64,000 bases of DNA from TMP-24 sp046348855 (GTDB taxonomy: Bacteria > Pseudomonadota > Alphaproteobacteria > Rhodobacterales > Rhodobacteraceae), in NCBI GenBank assembly GCA_046348855.1, contig JAXMDK010000009.1:62001-126000 (forward strand), in the 5' to 3' direction. The notes beneath the pieces were generated by a model. That model had not been told where the DNA came from and ran no database searches. It saw only the letters and a list, made by a program, of their open reading frames with translations. The position numbers and the translations under genes are program-made. Below, in pieces: positions 8,894 to 19,143 of this stretch; within the stretch, counting starts at the first letter, position 1, and each line of letters starts with the position of its first letter.

Positions 8894-9631
8894 ATGCAGA
8901 GACTTCAGAACAAGCGTGTGCTGGTGACGGCGGCGGGGCAGGGGATCGGGCGGGCTTCGGCCTTGATGATGGCGCGCGAGGGGGCCGAGGTGATCGCCAC
9001 CGACATCAACGCCGCGGCGCTGGAAAGTCTTGCCGCCGAGGGAATCGCCACCCGCATCCTGAACGTGCGCGACAAGGCGGCGGTAGAGGCGGCGGCAGCC
9101 GAGATCGGGGCGCTCGACGTGCTGTTCAACTGTGCGGGCTTCGTGGCGGCGGGGACGATCCTCGATTGCGACGAGGAGCAGTGGGCCTTCTCGCTCGACC
9201 TGAACCTGACGGCGATGTTTCGCATGTGCAGGGCCTTCCTGCCGGCGATGATCGCGGGCGGCGACGGTTCGATCATCAACATGGCCTCGGTCGCGTCGAG
9301 CGTGATCGCCGCTCCCAACCGCTTTGTCTATGGCGCGACCAAGGCGGGCGTCATCGGGCTGACGAAATCCATCGCCGCCGATTTCATCGGCAAGGGCATC
9401 CGCGCCAACGCGATCTGCCCCGGCACGGTGGAAAGCCCATCGCTCGACCAGCGGCTGCGCGACACCGGCGACTACGAGGCGGCCAAGAAAGCCTTCGTCG
9501 CCCGTCAGCCGATCGGCCGCATCGGCAGGCCCGAGGAAATTGCCGCGCTTGTCACCTATCTGGCCAGCGACGAATCCGCCTATACCACCGGTGTCGCCCA
9601 TGTGATCGACGGCGGCTGGGCCAATATCTGA
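8894..9631 (+). CDS. SDR oxidoreductase, 2-keto-3-deoxy-L-fuconate dehydrogenase-like
   Basis: A classical short-chain dehydrogenase of 245 residues. The cofactor loop is TAAGQGIG (residues 12-19), in which an Ala replaces the first Gly, as in the DHRS6/ketodeoxyfuconate dehydrogenase subgroup. The catalytic triad is S132, Y146 and K150. ATG 8894 follows AAAGGA with good spacing and was preferred to ATG 8879, which has no ribosome site and overlaps the upstream stop. The expected reaction is NAD-dependent oxidation of a 2-keto-3-deoxy acid to the 2,4-diketo acid, the substrate of the next enzyme. Confidence 0.88.
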   Translation: MQRLQNKRVLVTAAGQGIGRASALMMAREGAEVIATDINAAALESLAAEGIATRILNVRDKAAVEAAAAEIGALDVLFNCAGFVAAGTILDCDEEQWAFSLDLNLTAMFRMCRAFLPAMIAGGDGSIINMASVASSVIAAPNRFVYGATKAGVIGLTKSIAADFIGKGIRANAICPGTVESPSLDQRLRDTGDYEAAKKAFVARQPIGRIGRPEEIAALVTYLASDESAYTTGVAHVIDGGWANI

Positions 9632-9642
9632 AAGGACTGACG

Positions 9643-10485
9643 ATGAAACTGCTGCGCCACGGGCCTCGCGGGGCCGAGAAACCCGGCCTTCTGGCCGCCG
9701 ACGGCACGATCCGCGACCTGACGGGGCTGGTGCCCGACATCAGCGGGGCGGTGCTGTCGGACACCGGCCTTGCCATGCTGCGCGCCGTGGACCCGGCCAG
9801 CCTGCCGATCGTCGACCCGGCCACCCGGCTTGGCCCCTGCGTCGCCGGGACGGGCAAGTTCATCTGCATCGGGCTGAACTATTCCGACCATGCCGCCGAG
9901 ACCGGGGCCAAGGTTCCGCCCGAGCCGATCATCTTCATGAAGGCGACCAGCGCCATCTGCGGGCCGAACGACCCGATCGTCATCCCGCGCGGCAGCGTCA
10001 AGACCGACTGGGAGGTGGAACTGGCCGTCATCATCGGCAAGACCGCGAAATATGTGACCGAGGCCGAGGCCCTGTCCCATGTCGCGGGCTATGCGGTGAC
10101 GAATGACGTCTCTGAGCGTGCCTTCCAGACCGAACGGTCGGGGCAATGGACCAAGGGCAAGAGCTGCGACAATTTCGGCCAGATCGGCCCCTGGCTGGTA
10201 ACGCGGGACGAGGTCGCCGACCCGCAGGCGCTGGAAATGTGGCTGACGGTCGATGGCCAGACCATGCAGAAGGGATCGACCCGGACCATGGTCTACGGGG
10301 TGAAGCACCTGGTCAGCTATCTCAGCCAGTTCATGACGCTGCATCCCGGCGACGTGATCTCGACCGGCACGCCGCCCGGCGTCGGGCTGGGGATGAAGCC
10401 GCCGCGCTATCTGAAGCCCGGCGAGGTGGTGGAACTGGGGATCGAGGGGCTTGGCCGCCAGCGCCAGGACGTGATCGCCGATTGA
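9643..10485 (+). CDS. Fumarylacetoacetate hydrolase family, 2,4-diketo-3-deoxy-L-fuconate hydrolase-like
   Basis: A 280-residue FAH-superfamily protein. The fold-defining motif GLNYSDHAAETG is followed by the metal-binding acids in DWEVELAVIIGK and the C-terminal STGTPPGVGLGMKP. In the oxidative L-fucose/L-rhamnose route such enzymes cleave the 2,4-diketo-3-deoxy acid to pyruvate and lactate. The gene follows the SDR by 11 bases with an AAAGGA site. Position and family agree; the stereochemistry of the substrate is inferred. Confidence 0.9.
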   Translation: MKLLRHGPRGAEKPGLLAADGTIRDLTGLVPDISGAVLSDTGLAMLRAVDPASLPIVDPATRLGPCVAGTGKFICIGLNYSDHAAETGAKVPPEPIIFMKATSAICGPNDPIVIPRGSVKTDWEVELAVIIGKTAKYVTEAEALSHVAGYAVTNDVSERAFQTERSGQWTKGKSCDNFGQIGPWLVTRDEVADPQALEMWLTVDGQTMQKGSTRTMVYGVKHLVSYLSQFMTLHPGDVISTGTPPGVGLGMKPPRYLKPGEVVELGIEGLGRQRQDVIAD

Positions 10486-10503
10486 GGCAGGGGAGGCAGA
10501 GCG

Positions 10504-11340
10504 ATGGAGCTGATCGACACACACCAGCACCTGATCTGGCGGGACCGGCTGGGCTATGGCTGGACGGCGGGAATTCCGGCGCTGGCCGAAGGCGACTTCC
10601 TGCCTGAAACCTTCCGGGCCGAGACGCACGGCCTTGGGGTGACAGGTGCGCTGTTCATGGAAACCGGCGTCGATGACGCCGACTGCCAGGCCGAGGCGCG
10701 CCATGTGGCGACCCGGATCGGCACACAGGGGCTGATCGGCCAGATCGCCTCGTGCCGGCCCGAGGAGGATGCGGGCTTCGACGCCTGGCTGGACGAATGC
10801 GCCGGCCTGAAGGTCCACGGCTTTCGCCGCATCCTGCACGTGATGCCGGACGACCTGTCGCGCAGCGAGACGTTCCGCACCAACCTGCGCAAGATCGGCC
10901 GACGCGGGCTGACGTTCGACCTGTGCGTGCTGGCCCGGCAATTGCCCATCGCGGCAGAGCTGGTGCGGGCCTGCCCGGACCAGACCTACATCCTTGACCA
11001 TTGCGGCGTGCCCGACATCGCCGGCAATGCCTTTGCCGCCTGGGCCGACGGAATCGACGCCCTGGCGCAACTGCCGCAGGTGAACGTCAAGCTGTCGGGA
11101 ATCAGCGCCTATTGCCCGCCGGGCGGGATCAGCCGCGAGGCTCTGCAGCCGTGGGTCGACCACATCCTCGACCGGTTCGGGCCGGATCGCATCGTCTGGG
11201 GCTCCGACTGGCCGGTGGTGCTGCTGGGAAGCGGGTTGAAGGAGTGGATCGGGCTGACCGGCGAACTGCTTGCCGGCCTGTCGGAGGACGAGCGGGCGCG
11301 GATCGGCCACCGGAACGCCCGCCGGCTTTACCGGATCTGA
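10504..11340 (+). CDS. Amidohydrolase-family lactonase (L-fuconolactonase-like)
   Basis: This 278-residue TIM-barrel hydrolase of the COG3618 type has the metal motif DTHQH at residues 5-9, DHCG in the middle and GSDWPV near the C-terminus. It lacks the Lys-bridged binuclear pattern of other amidohydrolases. Relatives hydrolyse L-fucono-1,5-lactone or L-rhamnono-lactone, the step between sugar dehydrogenase and aldonate dehydratase. It is the last gene of the operon, and a convergent regulator gene ends 25 bases downstream. Confidence 0.88.
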   Translation: MELIDTHQHLIWRDRLGYGWTAGIPALAEGDFLPETFRAETHGLGVTGALFMETGVDDADCQAEARHVATRIGTQGLIGQIASCRPEEDAGFDAWLDECAGLKVHGFRRILHVMPDDLSRSETFRTNLRKIGRRGLTFDLCVLARQLPIAAELVRACPDQTYILDHCGVPDIAGNAFAAWADGIDALAQLPQVNVKLSGISAYCPPGGISREALQPWVDHILDRFGPDRIVWGSDWPVVLLGSGLKEWIGLTGELLAGLSEDERARIGHRNARRLYRI

Positions 11341-11365
11341 AAGGAGCGGGGGCGTTCCGCGCGCG

Positions 11366-12541
11366 CTAGTCCGGCACCTTCATCATCGCCGAAAAGCTCA
11401 GGTCGAAGGCGCGGGCGATCGGGTCGGCGGCGGCGCCGGCGGCAACGGTATAGGGGTTGACGCTGCCCTCGATCAGGGCCGGACGGCCGGACTGCGCGGG
11501 GCGCAGGCCTGCCAGACGGTCCATCAGCCGCCGCACCAGCGCCGCCGGCATCTGGCCGCCAAGGATCACGCATTCAGGGTCGATCAGGCATTCCACCAGG
11601 TCGACCGCCCAGGCCAGCAGCGCCGCCGCCCTGTCCAGCCACAGGTCGACCTCGGGCCGGCCGGCGGCGATGGCGGCCTCGATCCGGGCGAACAGGTCCG
11701 GCTGGTTGGGCTGCAGCCCCAGCGCCGCGATCAGCGCGATCAGCGCCGCATCCTGTTCCAGCGGCCGCGCGCCATCGGCCCCCGGCACCATGATCTGGCC
11801 GATCTCGCCGGCCAGCCGGTGCTGGCCGCGGCAGGGTTCTCCATTGACATAGATGCCGGCGCCGAGGCCGTAGCCGAGGAAGATCAGCACGAAATTGTCG
11901 ATACCCTTGGCGCTGCCGTTCAGCCGTTCGGCCACGGCGGCGGCCGAGGCGTCGTGATGCAGGCTGACGGCAAGGCCGGTTTCCTGCGCCAGACGCCGCA
12001 CCAGCGGATGTTCGGCGGAAAGCCCGGTCATCCACGGATCGTTGCGCCCGGCATGGACCCCGGTCGGCGCCGGCATGGCGAGCCCGAGACCGAGAACCCT
12101 GGGCTGGGCTTGCGCGGCATGACGGGCCAGATCGCCGGCGATCCGGGCCAGCGCGCCCAGCACCCGTTCGAGATTTGCCTCCAGCCCGCCGGGGCCGAGC
12201 GTCGTTTCGGTCATGGCGACGATGCGGCCGATCAGGTCGACGGCAACGGCCCGCGCCCGGTGCTGGTCAAGCTGAAGCCCATAGGAAAAGGCGCCGTTCG
12301 GGGCCAGCGAATAGGGGGTGGCGGGTTGGCCGCGCCCGCCCTTGACCGGATCGGCGGCCAGGACCAGCCCTTCGCGCTCCAGCTCCTCAATGATGTTGCT
12401 GACGGTCTGCGGCACCAGCCCGGTGCCGCGCGCGATCTGCGCCCGCGTCAGCGCGCCGTTCACCCTCAGCCCGTGCATGACCACCCGGCGGTTGTGTTCG
12501 CCGGCTCCGCCGATGTTGGTTCCCGCCTTGGTTCTCAGCAC
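11366..12541 (-). CDS. ROK-family transcriptional regulator lacking the usual zinc motif
   Basis: The 391-residue protein has an N-terminal winged-helix reader (about residues 31-54, TRAQIARGTGLVPQTVSN) and a C-terminal ROK sugar-kinase-like domain. It starts at GTG 12541, with AAAAGG six bases upstream. The ROK signature is altered: GEIGQ replaces the usual GEIGH, and the C-x-C-G-x2-G-C zinc site is absent, replaced by GADGARPLEQ. It is therefore probably a sugar-sensing repressor without kinase activity. It is divergent from the sugar operon starting at 12665 and convergent with the deoxy-sugar operon; either or both may be its targets. Confidence 0.88.
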   Translation of the reverse strand: MLRTKAGTNIGGAGEHNRRVVMHGLRVNGALTRAQIARGTGLVPQTVSNIIEELEREGLVLAADPVKGGRGQPATPYSLAPNGAFSYGLQLDQHRARAVAVDLIGRIVAMTETTLGPGGLEANLERVLGALARIAGDLARHAAQAQPRVLGLGLAMPAPTGVHAGRNDPWMTGLSAEHPLVRRLAQETGLAVSLHHDASAAAVAERLNGSAKGIDNFVLIFLGYGLGAGIYVNGEPCRGQHRLAGEIGQIMVPGADGARPLEQDAALIALIAALGLQPNQPDLFARIEAAIAAGRPEVDLWLDRAAALLAWAVDLVECLIDPECVILGGQMPAALVRRLMDRLAGLRPAQSGRPALIEGSVNPYTVAAGAAADPIARAFDLSFSAMMKVPD

Positions 12542-12587
12542 GCCGCACCTTTTGCCGCTTGACCGCTTTTCAGACTCATGCTGATAT

Positions 12588-12604
12588 AATCCATATGATG
12601 GAAT
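12588..12604. promoter_or_regulatory. AT-rich inverted repeat, candidate ROK operator
   Basis: The 123-base gap between the divergent regulator and binding-protein genes contains an AT-rich patch, unusual in this GC-rich DNA. At its centre is TCCAT-ATG-ATGGA (12590-12602), flanked by TAA on the left and ATTAA on the right. Its position would let one bound protein control both directions. The link to the ROK protein is an inference. Confidence 0.5.
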
Positions 12605-12664
12605 TAATAGACTGCAAGTGAAATCGGCCAGAGCCAAGGCCGGAACCATCTTCGGGAGGACGTC

Positions 12665-13896
12665 ATGAGATTTCTGGTCACGACGACGCTGGCCTGCACC
12701 TTCGCCCTTGGCGCGGGCACGGCCGGGGCCGAGACGACGCTCAACGCGCTGTTCATGTCGCAGTCGGCCTACAGCGAGGCCGACGTGCGGGCGATGGCCG
12801 ACGGCTACATGAAGGCGCACCCCGACATCAAGCTGAACCTCGAGTTCGTTCCCTATGAGGGGCTGCGCGACAAGACGCTTCTGGCGCAGGGGTCGGGGCA
12901 GGGCTACGATGTGGTGCTGTTCGACGTGATCTGGCCGGCGGAATATGCCACCAACAAGATCCTTCTGGACGTGTCGGACCGCATCACGCCCGAGATGAAG
13001 GCCGGCGTCCTGCCCGGCGCCTGGACGACGGTGGACTATCAGGGGCACCCCTACGGGATGCCCTGGATTCTCGATACGAAATATCTGTTCTACAACAAGG
13101 CGATGCTGGAAAAGGCCGGGATCGCCGAGCCGCCCAAGACCTGGGACGAACTGACCGCGCAGGCCAAGATCATCAAGGACAAGGGGATCGCCGAGTATCC
13201 GATCGTCTGGTCCTGGGCGCAGGCCGAGGCGGTGATCTGCGACTATGCCACGCTGATCAGCGCCTATGGCGGCAAGTTCCTGGACGATCAGGGCAAACCG
13301 GTCTTCAACGAGGGCGGCGGGCTGAAGGCGCTGGAGTATATGAAGGCGTCGATGGATGCAGGCCTGACCAACCCGAACTCCAAGGAATATCTGGAAGAGG
13401 ACGTGCGGCGGGTCTTCTCGAACGGCGAGGCGGCCTTCGCGCTGAACTGGACCTACATGTATAACCTTGCCAATGCCGGCGACGACAGCAAGGTCAAGGG
13501 CCAGGTGGGGGTCGAGCCCGCGCCGGGGGTCGAAGGTGTATCCAAGGTTTCGGCCATGAACGGCTCGATGGGGCTGGGCGTCACCACGACGTCGAAGAAC
13601 CCCGACGCCGCCTGGGATTTCGTGGTCTACATGACGTCCCAGAAGACCCAGGACGCCTATGCCAAGCTGAGCCTGCCGATTCGCTTGTCCTATGACGACC
13701 CGGCGGTCGCCAAGGGCCAGGAGGCGCTGATGGCCGCCGCCAAGGTCGCGCTGGGGGCCATGTTCCCGCGTCCTATGCGTCGCCGAAGTACAACGAACTG
13801 TCGGCGCTGATCCAGGTGGCGATCCAGGAGGCGCTTCTGGGCACCAGTTCGCCCGCCGACGCGCTGACCAACGCCAAGGACCAGAGCGGCCTCTGA
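12665..13896 (+). CDS. Sugar ABC transporter substrate-binding protein, C-terminus frameshifted
   Basis: The frame from ATG 12665 encodes a Sec signal peptide (about 22 residues, ending GTAGA) and a family 1 solute-binding domain. It breaks at about 13765: the zero frame ends at 13810 with an arginine-rich tail. In the next frame the natural C-terminus continues as ASYASPKYNELSALIQVAI and ends DQSGL at 13896. One missing base in GTTCCCGCG explains this. It is the first of a long series of indels in this operon. It would deliver a sugar, possibly an amino sugar, to the permeases that follow. Confidence 0.82.
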
Positions 13897-13950
13897 AGGC
13901 GTCGGCAGGCGACCGCCGCCCGCATCCAGCTCCGTGCGCGAAGGATTGAC

Positions 13951-14831
13951 ATGTCGAGCACCCGGACCGATCTGCGCGCCTGGGCCCTGATGCTGCCGCT
14001 TCTGGTGGTGATCCTGGGGGTGGTGAGCTGGCCGCTGATCAACACCGTCCATCTGTCGCTGACCGATGCCGGCATGGCGACACGCAGCGGTAATTTCATC
14101 GGCTTCGGCAATTTCACCCGCAATCTCGGCAGCAGCGCCTGCCGGCGTTCGTTCGTCAACACCGCCTGGTTCACCGCCGTGTCGATCTCGGCCGAACTGG
14201 TGCTGCGCTGGACCGCGCTTTTGCTGAACCAGGAATTCCACGGCCGCACGTTCCTGCGCGCCCTGATGATCCTGCCCTGGGCGCTGCCCACGGTGGTCAA
14301 CGCGATCCTCTGGCGGCTGATCTACAACCCGAATACGGCGCGCTGAACTCGGCGCTTTACCAGCTTGGCCTGATCGAGGGCCTATCGGTCGTGGCTGGCC
14401 GCGCCTTCGCCGGCGATGATGGCGATGGTGGTGGCGGACGTGTGGAAGAACTTCCCGCTGGTCGGGCTCATCAGCTTCGCCGCCTTGCAGTCGGTCCCGC
14501 GCGAACCTGCTGGCGGCGGCCATCGTCGACGGGGCAGGGGCCTGGTCGCGGTTCCGCCATGTGGTCCTGCCCTATCTGGCCGGGCCGCTGATGATCGCCA
14601 TCGTCCTGCGCACCATCGAGGCCTTCAAGGTCTTCGACATCATCTGGGTGATGACCCGCGGCGGGCCGGCGAACTCGACCTGGTCGCTGTCGATCCTCGT
14701 CTATCAGGAGGCCTTCTCGTTCCAGCGCGCCGGATCGGGTGCGTCCCCGGCGCTGATCGTGACGCTGGTGGTGACGCTGCTGGCGGTCGCCTATGTGGCG
14801 ATCATGCGCCGCACCGCGCTGGAGGGTCTGA
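13951..14831 (+). pseudogene. Sugar ABC permease (MalF type), several frameshifts
   Basis: It starts at ATG 13951 after GAAGGA. Conserved permease sequence is readable throughout but jumps between frames at about 14330 (one base missing before AATACGGCG), 14385 (an extra G in GAGGGCC), 14503 (in the EAA-loop region, LQSVPR then LLAAAIVDGAGAW) and near the end. The TGA at 14829-14831 lies one base before the start of the next permease. Because the amino acids stay conserved on both sides of every shift, sequence error is more likely than decay. Confidence 0.72.
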
Positions 14832-14832
14832 C

Positions 14833-15684
14833 ATGGAACGCCGCAGCCCCGCCCTTACCCTGTTCGTCTACGCCGCCGCCCTGCTGCTGGGCGTTCGTCT
14901 GGTGCTGCCGATCTTCTGGCTGTTCGTCATGAGCGTGTCGCCGGCATCCGACCTGGCGGCAAAGCCCCTGCGCTGGTGGCCCGAACATCTGGACCTGTCG
15001 CGCTACCGTCTTCTGCTGACCTGGGCGGCCAACACCACCGGGCAGGATTTCCTGGCGGCGCTGCGCAACAGCCTGATGGTGGCGGGCATGGCGGTGGGCG
15101 CGGCGCTGCTGGTGGCGATCCCGGCGGCCTGGGCGGTGTCGCGTCGGCCAGAGATCGAATGGTCTCTGCATCTACTGATCATGACCTACATGCTGCCGCC
15201 GGTGGCGGCGGTGCCGCTCTACATGGGGCTGGCGGCGCTTGGCCTCTGAACTCGGTCGTCGGGCTGGCGCTGATCTACCTGTCGATCTGGCGCCCTTCAC
15301 CACCTGGCTCCTGAAGGCCGGGTTCGACGCGATCCCCCGCGATCTCGAGGCGGCGGCGGCCATCGACGGGGCGCGGCTCGACCAGACGCTGCGCATCGTC
15401 ATCCTGCCGCTGGCCGCGCCGGTCCTGTCGACGGCGGCTTTGTTCGCGCTGCTTCTGGCCTGGGACGAATTCTTCATGCGCTGCTTTTCACTGCCGACCA
15501 GCGCGCCAAGACGGTGACGGTGGCGATTGCCGACATCGCCGGGGGCAAGATCGCCGATTACGGACTGATCGCGGCGGCAGGGGTGCTGGCGGCGCTGCCG
15601 CCCCTGCTGATCGGCATGGTGATGCAGCGGGCCATCGTCGCCGGGCTGACCGGCGGCGGCGGAAAGATGGGCGCGGAACAGCGA
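14833..15684 (+). pseudogene. Sugar ABC permease (MalG type), several frameshifts
   Basis: ATG 14833 begins MERRSPALTLFVYAAALLL and runs cleanly to about 15247. Two one-base losses follow near 15247 and 15290, which restore LNSVVGLALIYLSIW and then PFTTWLLKAGFDAIP. The EAA loop LEAAAAIDGARLDQTL is intact. A third loss near 15482 (DEFF then ALLFTADQRAKTV) restores the C-terminus. The exact end is unclear because the final frame runs on into the next gene without a stop. Confidence 0.7.
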
Positions 15685-16684
15685 ATGGACAGACCGGCGG
15701 GACTGATCGCCATCGAGGCGGAAATGGCGCGGCAAGCAGGCGACGCGCGGGCGAGCTTTGCGCAAGCCGGGGCGCGGGCCGACGAGGTCGCGGCCAGCCT
15801 GCGGCGGACCGGGCGGCTGACGATGCTGGGCATGGGCGCCTCGCATCGCCGTCAACCGGGCGACCGAGCCGCTTTACCGCGAGTTGGGGCTGGACGCGCA
15901 GGCGCTGCCCTGTCCGAACAGCTGGGCCTGGGCGTGCCGCTGGCCGGCAAGACGGTGCTGGTCGTCAGCCAGTCGGGCGAAAGCGCCGAGGTGCTGCGCT
16001 GGATCGAGACGGCGAAGTGGGCGGCGATCCGTTCGGCCTGACGCTGGACGGGAACTCGACGCTGGCGAGGGCGCTGCCGACGCTGGTGGCGGCGGGCGGG
16101 CATGGAGACAGCCTTTGCCGCCACCCGGTCGCTGACCTGGACCTTCGCGCTGCATCTGGCGGTGCTGGCGCGGCTGGGCGTCGACCTCGGCCCCGGCGCT
16201 GGCGGCCTTGTCCCATCCGGCACCGGATGTATCCGCGGCGGTGGCGCGGCTGGCCGAGGTGGGCGCCATCGTCGCCTCGGGCCGCCGGTTGCAGGGCGTG
16301 GCCGAGGCGGCAGCCCTGGGCCTGTGCGAACTGGCGCGCCTGCCGGCCTTTGCGCTGGAGGGCGGGCAGTTGCGCCACGGGCCGATGGAGATGATGGGGC
16401 CGGACCCTGGGCGCTGTTGTTCCGCTGCGCCGAGGTCGACGCCGGCCGGGTGGCGAGCATGGCGGACTCGGCCGCCGGGGCAGGGCCAGGGTGGTGCTGT
16501 TCGACGCATCCGGTGCGGGACCGGTGGCTGGGGCGGAATGCAACACCCCGCCGGCCGGGCGGGGGATGGAGGCGATCCTGACCACCCTGCCGATGATGCA
16601 GCGCTGATGCTGGGCGTCGCCGCCGCCCGGGTGCCCGACGTCGGCAACCCGCGCCGGTCGTCGAAGATCACGAGGATCGAATAG
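15685..16684 (+). pseudogene. SIS-domain sugar isomerase/deaminase-like protein, about eight frameshifts
   Basis: The fragments together spell a double-SIS protein like the isomerase half of glucosamine-6-phosphate synthase or AgaS. Readable pieces include LTMLGMGAS, GKTVLVVSQSGESAEVLRW, LDGNSTLARALPTLV, METAFAATRSLTWTF, LEGGQLRHGPMEMMGP and MLGVAAARVPDVGNPRRSSK. The frame order is 1-2-1-0-1-2-1-0-2, so about eight one-base changes occur in 1 kb. Start 15685 (MDRPAGLIAIEAEM) is a guess; 15667 is possible. It would act on a phosphorylated amino sugar imported by this operon (inferred). Confidence 0.68.
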
Positions 16685-17592
16685 ATGCGGCGCTGGCCGT
16701 CATGGGCAACGTCAACGTCGACCTGATCATGGGGCCGGCCGCCCCCGGCTGGCCGGGGACGAGGTGATGCTCGACCATGACGACCTGCGACCGGGGGATC
16801 GGCGGGCAACACCGCGCTGGCCTGGGCCGGGCTGGGTCTGCCTTGCCGGATCGCGGCCTCGGTCGGCGACGACCTGCTCGGCCAGTGGCTGGCGGATGCC
16901 TTCGGGCCGATGGCGGCGGGCTGGGTGCGCCAGCCGCAGGCCACCTGCCTGTCGGTCGGCCTGACCCACCCCGACGGCGAGCGGACCTTCACCATGCGCG
17001 GCCACCTGCCCGACATGGCCTGGGCCGACCTGCGCCCGCAACTCGACGGGCTGGCCGACGGGCTGTTGCTGCTGTCCGGCGGGTTTCTGACCGATCGGCT
17101 GCGGCCGACTATCCGCGATCTTCGCCTGGGCGGCCGAGCGGCGGATCGAGGTTGTGCTCGACCCGGCTGGCCGCCGAGGACTGGGGGCCGCCGAAAAGGC
17201 CCGCCTGAGAGACTGGGCCGGTGCCGCGCGCCATCTTCTGGTGAACGAGGCCGAGGCAGGCCCTGACCGGCACCATGCGGGCCGACGAGGCGCTGGCGCC
17301 GCTGGTGGCGATGATGCCGCCCGGCGCCACGGCGGTCATCAAGTCCGGCGCGCGGGGCGCAGGCCCGGCGGGGGGCCGGAGCGCGCCGCCAGCGCCGCGC
17401 CCGCCGTGGCCGTCATCGACACGATCGGCGCCGGCGACATCTTCAACGCCGGCTATCTTTACGCCGTCGGCGCGCGGCGCGGGCCTTGGCAACCGCGCTC
17501 GACACCGGCACGCGCTGGCCAGCCGGGCGATTTCGGACAATCCCCGGCGCTACGAACTGCCGGATGTGCTGAGGGGGGGGGGGGGCGGCCTG

Positions 17593-17593
<1 letters not shown>
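16685..17593 (+). pseudogene. PfkB-family carbohydrate kinase, many frameshifts
   Basis: ATG 16685 follows the preceding TAG directly. Recognisable pieces are VMGNVNVDLIMGP, NTALAWAGLGLPCRIAASV (nucleoside/sugar-binding face), LLLLSGGFLTD, LLVNEAEAG and the PfkB signature DTIGAGDIFNAGY, which carries the catalytic Asp. These lie in different frames, with at least seven switches. The gene probably ends at the TGA 17591-17593 that overlaps the ATG of the ATPase. A sugar kinase beside a SIS protein suggests amino-sugar or ketose catabolism. Confidence 0.7.
17569..17586. repeat. Poly-G tract
   Basis: Between the end of the kinase and the start of the ATPase there is an unbroken run of more than a dozen G residues. 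No comparable run exists elsewhere in the window. It coincides with the frameshift-rich zone and is the kind of sequence that reads and assemblies handle badly. Confidence 0.8.
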
Positions 17594-18664
<1,071 letters not shown>

Positions 18665-18688
18665 GGTCAGGGGCGACCTGATGCAGGG

Positions 18689-19141
18689 TCAGGTCTGGCC
18701 GCAGGTATCGGCCGGCTTGCAGCTGGCGCGCAGCATCGTCACGATGTCCCTGACGCCGGCGGAATAGTCCTGCCAATCGGTCTTGGAGCAGATGAAGGCC
18801 AGATGGTCGGCCAGATAACCCGACATCGGGCCGCGCCAGTCGGGTGACGAGTCGATCAGCTGCTCGGAGGTGTAGAGCAGATAGTCGACGTAGGCCTCAT
18901 AGGCGATCTTTTCCTTGGGATCGTTCAGCGCGCAATAGTCGGCATTGGCCAGTTCAGGCCTCTGGACGGTCAGATTGAGGAATTCACGATAGATCTCGCG
19001 CGCGGTCTGGTCGCGCTGGATGCGGTCGGCCGAGGCGATCTGGATCGGGACGAGGATCAGCGCGGCCAAAGCCGCCACCGCCGTCACGAGACTGCCAAGC
19101 CCCTGAAGACGTTCCGAGTTCCGGCCAAGCCAATCCCACAT
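18689..19141 (-). CDS. Small membrane-anchored protein of unknown function
   Basis: This 150-residue protein was not recognised as a known family. It has a short N-terminus, one hydrophobic segment at about residues 16-37 (LGSLVTAVAALAALILVPI), and a soluble, mostly helical domain with four cysteines, two of them near the C-terminus (CKPADTC). It starts 2 bases after the stop of the Tat-exported deiminase and is the last gene of that operon, so it may anchor or assist the deiminase or transporter. Confidence 0.75.
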   Translation of the reverse strand: MWDWLGRNSERLQGLGSLVTAVAALAALILVPIQIASADRIQRDQTAREIYREFLNLTVQRPELANADYCALNDPKEKIAYEAYVDYLLYTSEQLIDSSPDWRGPMSGYLADHLAFICSKTDWQDYSAGVRDIVTMLRASCKPADTCGQT

Positions 19142-19143
19142 CG

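Noticed and set aside
8879..9631. ATG 8879 as the start of the SDR gene
   Set aside because: It has no ribosome site and overlaps the upstream stop; ATG 8894 has AAAGGA at good spacing and fits family length.
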